Of a stretch of 64,000 nucleotides of DNA, positions 1 to 7,223 are shown in pieces; position 1 is the stretch's first letter; every line of letters begins with the position of its first letter. The DNA is from JASLEW01 sp035544895 (GTDB lineage: Bacteria; Acidobacteriota; Thermoanaerobaculia; Multivoradales; UBA5704): contig DASZZM010000103.1 in assembly GCA_035544895.1 (NCBI GenBank), forward strand, positions 62,001 through 126,000. Reading direction: 5' to 3'. A program made the translations under genes and the position numbers. The notes under the pieces were generated by a model. That model ran no database searches, was not told the origin of the DNA, and was given only the letters and a program-made list of their open reading frames with translations.

Positions 1-600
1 CGGATTGGGCGAGACACCGCTCACCGACGCCGTCACCGGTCCCGTCGCCTGCGCCTGAAACTGGAACTGGTTCGACTCCGAGGCGCTAGGATTGGTTACC
101 GAAACCGACCAGGTAGCCGTGCGATTGGTGAAATTGGCGCTCAGGCTCAACTGGCCGCTGTTGGCGAAGTTCACCGACTTCGGGAACGTCCCTCCATTGG
201 TGAGGTCGCGCAGCGTCGCCGTCGCACCGGACACGAAGTTGTTCCCGAAAACCGTCAGCGTCTGGCTGCCATCCAGACCCGGCACCGGATTGGGCGAGAC
301 ACCGCTCACCGACGCCGTCGCCGTCCCCGTCGCCTGCACCTGAAACTGGAACTGGTTCGACTCCGAGGCGCCAGAATTAGTCACCGAAACCGACCAGTTA
401 GCCGTGCGATTCGTGAAATTCGCGCTCAGGCTCAACTGGCCGCTGTTGGTGAAGTTCACCGACTTCGGGAACGTCCCTCCATTGGTGAGGTCGCGCAGCG
501 TCGCCGTCGCACCGGACACGAAGTTGTTCCCGAAAACCGTCAGCGTCTGGCTGTCATCCAGACCCGGCACCGGATTGGGCGAGACTCCGCTCACCGACGC
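1..600 (-). repeat. In-frame 285-bp tandem repeats encoding TIG-like domains
   Basis: Units start at 1, 286 and 571, a period of exactly 285 bp (95 codons). The first two units differ at only a few bases and the third is cut by the start of the repeat region. The encoded unit begins near VSGVSPNPVPGLD and contains LTVFGNNFVSGATATLRDLT. The array continues past the left edge, so copy number is unknown. Such nucleotide identity implies recent duplication or gene conversion. Confidence 0.9.
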
Positions 601-3600
601 TGACGTCTCGCCCCCGCCGCCGCACCCGCTCCTTGGCACCACCACCGTGATCGTGTTTGAGTCGGTTGAATCTGAGGTATTACTAGCCTGGGCAAAGTAG
701 CTGTAGGTTTGACCAGTCGAGACATTGCTCGAATCTATGAACGCATGCTGGCGACTAGGCAGGTTGCCGCTAACGACCGATCCATCCCGATAAACGACGA
801 CGGTCGTCGCGCGAGCGGAATCGCTCCAGCTCAGACTTACAGCCGAGACTGCCCCACTGCAGGTAGAGTTCCCTGAGAGCGAAAAAGGCCCAGGCTTTGT
901 AGGCTCACCGGGTCCGCTATTTGATACGTTAATATTCACGTGGTTTGTCGTGGCGTACGGCAATGCTTGACTAATGGCGTCAACGTTCCAAACGCGCCCG
1001 TAGACCTCGTGCTCTCCTACGTCGCCAGCTGAAGGAGTCCAAAGCGCTCCACCGGACAACCCTTCTACCCTGCCTGTCGCAATGCTGGACAATCTACTAC
1101 CCCCACCCAGACCACTAGCCAAGAACTCCACACTACCTCGTGATACCTCTCCACTAGGAGCAATGGAGAATTGCACGCTGTCGTGGTGACCGACATCCGG
1201 GTGCGTTGTCGGCGCCGCCGCCATAATAGCAGTTGGGGAATGCACCAATGGTAGCGGCAAATTGAAAAGTTCAACTGGTCCACCAAAACTCGTCTTGATA
1301 CCTACCCTCTCTAGCAAATCGTGAAGTACTCCCTGGGCAATCTCCGCCTTGAGATCTCCCTTCAAACCGATCCCTGCTTCCCAGTCAGGTCCCTTGTACG
1401 AAGGCTTCCTGAAGTCAATCGGTAATGGTAGATTTGCAGTGAAATAGCCGTATCCTTTGAGATCAAAAAACCTCGCATTCAAAAGCCGCTTTGACCAAAA
1501 ACTGGCAGGATTACCAAGAAACACACCAACTCCGAAATCGAGAGAAGCAAAGCCGTCCGCGTTTGAGCTAAAACCACCATTGGAGCCATCGAGTGAAGGT
1601 GGTTCGAGGTGCCCATCCCAAGACTTCTCCCGAATCGCCTCCCATCCAAGACCTTTGGTGTACCGCACACCTGCATTGATACGACCACCCAGAGAACCCG
1701 ATGGACCCTTCAGTCGCAGACTGGGGCTGTCAAAGGTCGCAGTGCCCTCTACCCCAAGCTTAGGAGTCACATCTAGAGTTGCCGTGAACGGTCCATAGGC
1801 GAATGCTGGAAGCGATCCCGTTGTCAGTTCCAAGGAGCATTCGAGCTTGCCCTCGAGATGTGTGCCAACGGTAATCGACCCTGTGCTGATGTTCACCCTG
1901 ATCTCGCCGACTGCCCCTAGAGAGAATGTCGTAATCTCACCTAGGTGGAAAAGAATGTTGTCGGGCTGTACGTTGGTGCGTAGATAGGGTTCGACCGTTA
2001 CGTCGAACGAGATTTCCGCCCCTTCCAGGGTAATCGCCGGTGACCGGCTTCCGTCGACTGAACACTTCACCTCACGCAAGGAAACCAGAGGCTCCTCCTG
2101 CACTAGACCATCAACGACGAACTCAGTTGCAGCCCTATCACTGCCTCGGGGCAAATGGAAACTTCCCGTAAGGCGTGTGGACTGACCAGAGACGCCAATT
2201 GTTAGCTGGGTAAATGCTTCCACAAGACTGGCCGGCGTAACACTGAAAATGACGCTCTGATTGTCGGCACCGAGAATTGAGGCCACCCGAGCGAGTACTC
2301 CGGACCTGTCGCCGCTCGCAAAGATCTGTCCAGGTTGTACTGCCCGCGTCTGCGCGGTGGCTCGCAGTGTCAGGGTATCGGCAGTCTGGGCAATGACATC
2401 GGCACTCGAAATCAGCACCGTCGTCGGAGCAGGTGTTGCAAGCAGCACGAGGGCATCCGCTTCAACGTCGCGGTAGGTAGCTCGGATGACAACGGAAGCA
2501 GGCGGGTTGCCAGCTGCCCGAACTACGGCGCTACTTGGCCCCGAAGGTGTGACCTCAACGAGGCTTGGATCTGAGGATGTCCATGTCACCGTCGCGTCGG
2601 GGAGTAAGTGGCCGGCCGCACCGAACACGTTGACCTGCAGCGTAGCTTTATCACCAATCGCCCTGAGAGCTAGTGAGCGATCACTCGTGAACTCTATCCG
2701 GGGCGGTCCTATTGCCGCGCATCCGCCGAGCGCATCAGTGTCGGTAACGGCTGGCGCTGTCGTGCCCGACTGGTTGACGTACTCCTTGACCTCGCCGGTA
2801 TAGGTGTCGGTTACCCGCAAAGTGAACTCCACGTTTGTAACCGCGGAGGAGAATACCCAGAAGCGGTTGTTCACGCCGCAACCGTTCAGGACCTTGATCA
2901 ACATTTCCCAATTGTCCGGCGCGAAAAACCAGAAGAGGCCTGAGTCATCCGAACCGAGTGGTACGACTTGGCCTTGGCCGCTGGTTCCCTGGAAGTCTCG
3001 CCAGGTCACTTCGGCTTTGAATCGGCCACCGCTCAGACACATCTGAGTCGCACTTGGAACGCAGCTGCTCTGTGTAACAAACTTTGGCAGGGCACGGAGC
3101 TCGTTCGAAGCCGGAGCGGTTGCCAGGCCTCGGCGTGTGCCAAGTGGACCTTCACTAGCGCCACTCTTCACTGGTGCTGAGCACGTGGCAAAGGCGCTCG
3201 TGTCGGTATTAGCATCTGCTGAGTGTCCTAAGGGGTTCGTGTACGTTTTAACGGCTCCTGTGACGGTATCTGTGACGCGAAGGGTATACTCCACATTAGT
3301 CGTCGCTGCAGAGAACACCCAAAAACGGTCGTTCAGAGAACAACCGTCCAGGACCTTCACCAACATCTCCCAGTTAGTCGCACCGAAGAACCAGAGCAGA
3401 CCGGAATCAGCTGAACCGGAAGAAACAACATGTCCGAGGCCGCTGTTCCCCTGAAAGTCGGTCCAGTTGACTTCGACACGGAATCGACCGCGGTTGAGGC
3501 AGAGGGTCGTTGGGCCTGGAATACAGTTAGTCTGTGCTTGAGGTAAGACATTATTGGGGGAAGTCGAACGGTTAGCGACATCGAGAGTCGAGGGCGTCGA

Positions 3601-3720
3601 AGTTGCATTCATCAGATCAGAAGTGGCTCGAGGCAAGGCGACTGCTAACAACGGCGAGCAAAGGAGTCCTGCCAAAACCAGCGTAAGAATCGAATTGGTC
3701 GAGCAAGTGGTGCGTGGCAT
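1..3720 (-). CDS. Large secreted multi-domain protein, C-terminus off the left edge
   Basis: The frame is open from an ATG at 3720 to base 1 (1240 codons, no stop), so the C-terminus lies outside the window. A Shine-Dalgarno AAGGAAG sits about 7 nt before the ATG. Residues 1-28 form a signal peptide. Residues 66-180 and 220-334 are two copies of one domain sharing LCL..GRF.V/AEV.W, DSGL.WFF, KVL.GC, FWVFS and LRVTDT.TG; this type of domain is common in secreted proteins of Acidobacteria-like genomes. Residues 345-427 look like a bacterial Ig-like (Big) domain. About 933-1035 is fibronectin-III-like with a Cys/Gly-rich linker. From about 1040 on there are 95-residue TIG-like repeats. It is probably exported to the cell surface or outside. 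No catalytic motif is seen, and function is unknown. It lies 25 nt downstream of the small secreted gene at 3746-4105, probably in one operon. Confidence 0.85.
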   Translation of the reverse strand, partial: MPRTTCSTNSILTLVLAGLLCSPLLAVALPRATSDLMNATSTPSTLDVANRSTSPNNVLPQAQTNCIPGPTTLCLNRGRFRVEVNWTDFQGNSGLGHVVSSGSADSGLLWFFGATNWEMLVKVLDGCSLNDRFWVFSAATTNVEYTLRVTDTVTGAVKTYTNPLGHSADANTDTSAFATCSAPVKSGASEGPLGTRRGLATAPASNELRALPKFVTQSSCVPSATQMCLSGGRFKAEVTWRDFQGTSGQGQVVPLGSDDSGLFWFFAPDNWEMLIKVLNGCGVNNRFWVFSSAVTNVEFTLRVTDTYTGEVKEYVNQSGTTAPAVTDTDALGGCAAIGPPRIEFTSDRSLALRAIGDKATLQVNVFGAAGHLLPDATVTWTSSDPSLVEVTPSGPSSAVVRAAGNPPASVVIRATYRDVEADALVLLATPAPTTVLISSADVIAQTADTLTLRATAQTRAVQPGQIFASGDRSGVLARVASILGADNQSVIFSVTPASLVEAFTQLTIGVSGQSTRLTGSFHLPRGSDRAATEFVVDGLVQEEPLVSLREVKCSVDGSRSPAITLEGAEISFDVTVEPYLRTNVQPDNILFHLGEITTFSLGAVGEIRVNISTGSITVGTHLEGKLECSLELTTGSLPAFAYGPFTATLDVTPKLGVEGTATFDSPSLRLKGPSGSLGGRINAGVRYTKGLGWEAIREKSWDGHLEPPSLDGSNGGFSSNADGFASLDFGVGVFLGNPASFWSKRLLNARFFDLKGYGYFTANLPLPIDFRKPSYKGPDWEAGIGLKGDLKAEIAQGVLHDLLERVGIKTSFGGPVELFNLPLPLVHSPTAIMAAAPTTHPDVGHHDSVQFSIAPSGEVSRGSVEFLASGLGGGSRLSSIATGRVEGLSGGALWTPSAGDVGEHEVYGRVWNVDAISQALPYATTNHVNINVSNSGPGEPTKPGPFSLSGNSTCSGAVSAVSLSWSDSARATTVVVYRDGSVVSGNLPSRQHAFIDSSNVSTGQTYSYFAQASNTSDSTDSNTITVVVPRSGCGGGGETSASVSGVSPNPVPGLDDSQTLTVFGNNFVSGATATLRDLTNGGTFPKSVNFTNSGQLSLSANFTNRTANWSVSVTNSGASESNQFQFQVQATGTATASVSGVSPNPVPGLDGSQTLTVFGNNFVSGATATLRDLTNGGTFPKSVNFANSGQLSLSANFTNRTATWSVSVTNPSASESNQFQFQAQATGPVTASVSGVSPNP

Positions 3721-3745
3721 GAAGACTTCCTTTCCGTTTTAGGCC

Positions 3746-4105
3746 CTATTTCGCCTGCCTTGGCAGGTAGCGCATGAAGCTTACCGACGGGGTATGCAAG
3801 AGCGGATGAACAGCTCTCGATTCGTAGAAGAACGCTTGAGAGCCATCGTCGCTCTGATGGGTCGACCAGGCGTCTAACTCTAAAACTGGCTCAGTATAGT
3901 GGACAGACCGAACACAAGCAACAGTTGCGAGCTTATAGAAATATTGCTTGTTTGCTCTTTGTCTCTGTGTCGATGCTCGCGAGAAGTCGCTGGCGCTTTG
4001 AGGCCCATTGCCCTTCGTTCCGACCGTCTGGCTTTGGACCGACTTGCCCAACCAGAGGACAACAACAGCCAAGCAGCCACAGGCGACTGCCGTCGAGCGT
4101 TTCAT
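3746..4105 (-). CDS. Small secreted hypothetical protein
   Basis: A 119-residue protein. The ATG at 4105 is chosen because GGAGGG lies 6 nt upstream; the frame remains open further upstream without such a site. It starts MKRSTAVACGCLAVVVLWLG and continues to an Ala/Ser-Gln type cleavage region, so it is a likely signal peptide or N-terminal anchor. The rest is polar with no recognisable domain. Its stop is 25 nt before the start of the large secreted protein, whose own ribosome site fits in that gap, so the two are probably co-transcribed and may work together. No homologous family is recognised. Confidence 0.6.
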   Translation of the reverse strand: MKRSTAVACGCLAVVVLWLGKSVQSQTVGTKGNGPQSASDFSRASTQRQRANKQYFYKLATVACVRSVHYTEPVLELDAWSTHQSDDGSQAFFYESRAVHPLLHTPSVSFMRYLPRQAK

Positions 4106-4215
4106 GTTCGACCCTCCAATCGTGAGCCGCAGGTGACGGCTTGGCGCACGGCAGTGGAGCAAGGCTGATGCCACGAGCTTTAACAGGCTCGCGAGCGGCG
4201 AAATGACGGGGGAGT

Positions 4216-4272
4216 GCCAAGTAACTTGCCAATTGGCGTCAATTTTCCGAGCGGACTGGCAAGTAAGTTGCC
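4216..4272. promoter_or_regulatory. Pair of near-identical palindromes, candidate operators
   Basis: GCCAAGTAACTTGCC (4216-4230) and GGCAAGTAAGTTGCC (4258-4272) share 13 of 15 positions and are each dyad-symmetric. Their centres are 42 bp apart, close to four helical turns. They lie in the 316-bp gap between divergent genes (3746-4105 on minus, 4422-7103 on plus). The rest of this gap holds a perfect palindrome GCTCGCGAGC near 4188 and a possible -10 TATGAT at 4311. The binding protein is unknown. Confidence 0.5.
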
Positions 4273-4421
4273 GCGTCGTCTTACGTGGCTCGATCTCTTC
4301 GTGGACTTTCTATGATCTTTGGGGCGCGGCGGCGTTTGACAGCAACTCGCAGTCCATGGCACGCTCAGATCTCAATAGCGTTTTGATGCGCGGCGGTGCA
4401 ATCCGAAGGGGGTTCGGGTCC

Positions 4422-7103
4422 ATGAAGATGTGGCGTCTCTTGCCGTTGCCTTTTGCGCTGCTCGCGCTGCTCAGCGTGACCGCGGCGCTCGGGCAGGGCA
4501 CGACCGGTAGGCTGATCGGAACCATCAAGGACGCGCAGGGCGGCGTGCTGCCCGGCGTGACGGTCACGACCTCTTCGGCTTCGCTCATCGGCGGACCGCG
4601 AGTGACGCGGACCGGGCCCGACGGCGGCTTCGCCTTCGCGAGCCTCGACCCGGGCGTTTACCACGTCCGCTGCGAGCTAGAAGGGTTCAGAACCGAGGAA
4701 ATCGTGGGCGTACAGGTTGCGCTCGACCGCACGGCCGAGATCTTCCCCAGGCTGGAGGTCGGCGGCTTCTCGGGATCGATCACGGTCACCGCCGATCTAC
4801 CGGTGGTCGACACCGCTCGCGCGGGGATCAGCAGCGTCTACTCCACCGACTACGTGGACCGCGCTTCGATCGGGTCACAGGGACGCTCGTACCAGTACGT
4901 CATCGGCAGGACTCCGGGCGCCGACAACGGCACCGGCAATCCTCACGTGTTCGGCTCGACCGACGGCGAGAACGCTTACTACATCGACGGAGTCGACACG
5001 ACCGACCCGGTGACCGCGACGTTCGGAACCAACCTCAATTTCGATGCCATCAAGGAGATCTCCTTCCAAACCGCCGGCTTTGCGGCCGAGTTCGGGCGCG
5101 CCACCGGTGGCGTCGTCAACATCGTCACCAAGTCGGGCGGCAACCGGTTTGCCGGCACGGTCGATACGCGCTATAGCGACAGCAAGTTCGCCGAGAACGG
5201 CAGGCACTTCAACCGCGACACGAACAAAACCGGATTCTTGAAGCCGGCCGCGACCCTCGGCGGGCCGATTTTCCGCGACAAGCTCTGGTTTTTTGCCTCC
5301 GCCGAGTATATCGACCGCAAGACGACTCCGACCTCGTCGGTGTTGACCCGCGACTTCAAGGGTGAGAACTATCTCGAGAAACTCACCTGGCAGATCGATC
5401 CAAGCTGGCGCGGCGTCGCGAAGTACTCCTCCCATCCGGCCACGATCAGGAACCAGAATGCCGGCCAGTTCGTCGCGCCGGCGACGGCGTCCATGCAGAC
5501 ACAACCGGGCCACATCTACCAGCTCGACTTCTCCGGCGTGCTGACCTCGACGCTGCTGGTCGAGGTACAGGGAGCGGTCAACCGCGCCGAGATCGACCTG
5601 TTACCGCAGAGCGGAAATCTCGACACACCGGCCATCCAGGAGCAGGTCACCAGCATCACCTCGAACAATTTCGACAACGCCCAGTTCTCCAAGCGCAACC
5701 GTGATGAGCTGCAGGCCACCGTCTCCGATTTTGTCGGCCGGCTTGCCGGGAGCCATGAGCTCAAGGCTGGGACGAGCTACAGCAACATGTCGTTCCTGGC
5801 CAAGAACAATCTCACCGGCGGAGCTCTCTATCACGACTTCAACGGCCCGATCAGCAGCGGCGCCTTTCTGGAGATCCAGCAACCGCTCGACTTCGCTCGC
5901 TTCACCGGCAAGCTCTACTCGGCCTTCCTGCAAGATGCCTGGCGGCCCTTGCCGGCGCTGACCCTGCAGCTCGGCGTCCGCTTCGACGACGTCAAGTACA
6001 GGAACAACGGCGGCGTTCAGGTCGCCGACATGCGCTATCTCCAGCCGCGCCTCGGCTTCGCCTTCGATCTCAGCGGCGACGCCCGGACGGTGTTGCGCGG
6101 AAGCTACGGCATCTTTTTCTCGCCGAATGGGTTGACCCTGCCGTCTTTCACCCGGCTCAACAGCGCGCCGACTCTCTTCTATCGTCCCTGCTCGGCCTTC
6201 TTTGCGAGCGCGGCCGCGTGCGCCGCGGGCGGCCGGTTCGGCCCCGCGGGTTATCTGCCGAGCGACCCTCTGCACCGCGATCCGCTCGGCTACTTCAAGG
6301 TCAATGAGTTTGGCTCGGCCCCGGAGGTCATCGAGCCCGGGCTCAAGGCGATGACCACCACCGAGTACACGGTCGGCGTCGAGCGCCAGCTCTTCAACCG
6401 CACGACGGTAGAGCTCTCCTTCATTCACAAGCGGGCGAGCCACATCTTCGAAGACACCTGCGCGGAGAACGTTCCCACCCCAACTCCCGATCCGAACGGG
6501 ACCAACTGCCCTACGTTCGTGGTCGCCAACCTGCCGGCGGCCAAGCGCAACTACCAGGGAGCGCTGCTGACCCTGAGCAGCCGTCCCAGCGAACGGCTCC
6601 AGGTCAGGGCGTCCTACGTCTATTCGAAGTCCCGCGGCAGCGTGGAGTACGACCAGAATGCAGGGCCTGACTTCGACATCTTTCCGTCTCTGTTCGTGAA
6701 CCGCTACGGCTATCTCTCCGACGACCGCCGGCACCGCGTGCGGCTGGACGGCTACCTTCGCCTGCCGCTCGACTTCAGCCTCGGCATCCAGAGCGACTAC
6801 ACATCGCCGTTCCCTTATAGCAAGACGACGCCGGGACCAGTCTACGACGTCCAGTACCTGGCGCCGCGCGGCAGTTTCCGCGGCAACAGCAACTACAACG
6901 TCAACCTCGAGATCCGCAAGGGCTTCCCGGCCGGCCCGGTGCGCAGCGAGCTGATCGCCAGCGTCTTCAACCTCCTGGGCACCGAGCAGGTCACCGGTGT
7001 CTGCGGCAGCGCCCTGGGGTGTGGCGGCTCCTTCCTCTTTGGCGACCCGAACGGCTACGCGCAGCCGCGCCACTACGAGGTCGGCCTGCGCCTGGTTTTT
7101 TGA
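4422..7103 (+). CDS. Oar-like TonB-dependent outer-membrane receptor
   Basis: The start at 4422 begins a clear signal peptide (MKMWRLLPLPFALLALL, cleavage near ALGQG); the frame is open 73 codons further upstream but that stretch reads like non-coding DNA and contains the palindromes. The mature protein opens with a carboxypeptidase-regulatory-like beta-sandwich (GRLIGTIKDAQGGVLPGVTV, about residues 28-105). A plug region follows with YYIDGVDTTDP and EFGRATGGVVNIVTKSGG, typical of Oar/SusC-like receptors, then a long barrel ending in the aromatic C-terminus GLRLVF. At 893 residues it is of usual size for the family. It would import or bind large ligands at the outer membrane with energy from TonB. 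No periplasmic partner or SusD is adjacent, so the substrate cannot be told. Confidence 0.9.
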   Translation: MKMWRLLPLPFALLALLSVTAALGQGTTGRLIGTIKDAQGGVLPGVTVTTSSASLIGGPRVTRTGPDGGFAFASLDPGVYHVRCELEGFRTEEIVGVQVALDRTAEIFPRLEVGGFSGSITVTADLPVVDTARAGISSVYSTDYVDRASIGSQGRSYQYVIGRTPGADNGTGNPHVFGSTDGENAYYIDGVDTTDPVTATFGTNLNFDAIKEISFQTAGFAAEFGRATGGVVNIVTKSGGNRFAGTVDTRYSDSKFAENGRHFNRDTNKTGFLKPAATLGGPIFRDKLWFFASAEYIDRKTTPTSSVLTRDFKGENYLEKLTWQIDPSWRGVAKYSSHPATIRNQNAGQFVAPATASMQTQPGHIYQLDFSGVLTSTLLVEVQGAVNRAEIDLLPQSGNLDTPAIQEQVTSITSNNFDNAQFSKRNRDELQATVSDFVGRLAGSHELKAGTSYSNMSFLAKNNLTGGALYHDFNGPISSGAFLEIQQPLDFARFTGKLYSAFLQDAWRPLPALTLQLGVRFDDVKYRNNGGVQVADMRYLQPRLGFAFDLSGDARTVLRGSYGIFFSPNGLTLPSFTRLNSAPTLFYRPCSAFFASAAACAAGGRFGPAGYLPSDPLHRDPLGYFKVNEFGSAPEVIEPGLKAMTTTEYTVGVERQLFNRTTVELSFIHKRASHIFEDTCAENVPTPTPDPNGTNCPTFVVANLPAAKRNYQGALLTLSSRPSERLQVRASYVYSKSRGSVEYDQNAGPDFDIFPSLFVNRYGYLSDDRRHRVRLDGYLRLPLDFSLGIQSDYTSPFPYSKTTPGPVYDVQYLAPRGSFRGNSNYNVNLEIRKGFPAGPVRSELIASVFNLLGTEQVTGVCGSALGCGGSFLFGDPNGYAQPRHYEVGLRLVF

Positions 7104-7180
7104 AGGACCGCCAAGAACCGCCCCTCGAGCGCGACTCGGGACCGGTCGCCGGCGCGAGAACCGCAGCAGGTGCGCGCCTA

Positions 7181-7210
7181 TTGACAGCTTCGGGCTCGAC
7201 CTGCTCTAAG
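7181..7210 (+). promoter_or_regulatory. Candidate sigma-70 promoter for the Ser/Thr kinase gene
   Basis: A perfect TTGACA (7181-7186) is followed after 18 bp by TCTAAG (7205-7210, four of six matches to TATAAT). The predicted transcript start lies only a few bases before the ATG at 7224, and no Shine-Dalgarno site is evident there, so the message could be nearly leaderless. Confidence 0.45.
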
Positions 7211-7223
7211 TAGATTTCACCTC

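Noticed and set aside
1..600. CRISPR array
   Set aside because: The 285-bp repeats are contiguous, in frame, and code for a protein domain with no unique spacers.
4203..4421. N-terminal 73-codon extension of the TonB receptor
   Set aside because: A clear signal peptide begins at 4422, and the extension covers the paired palindromes of the divergent control region.
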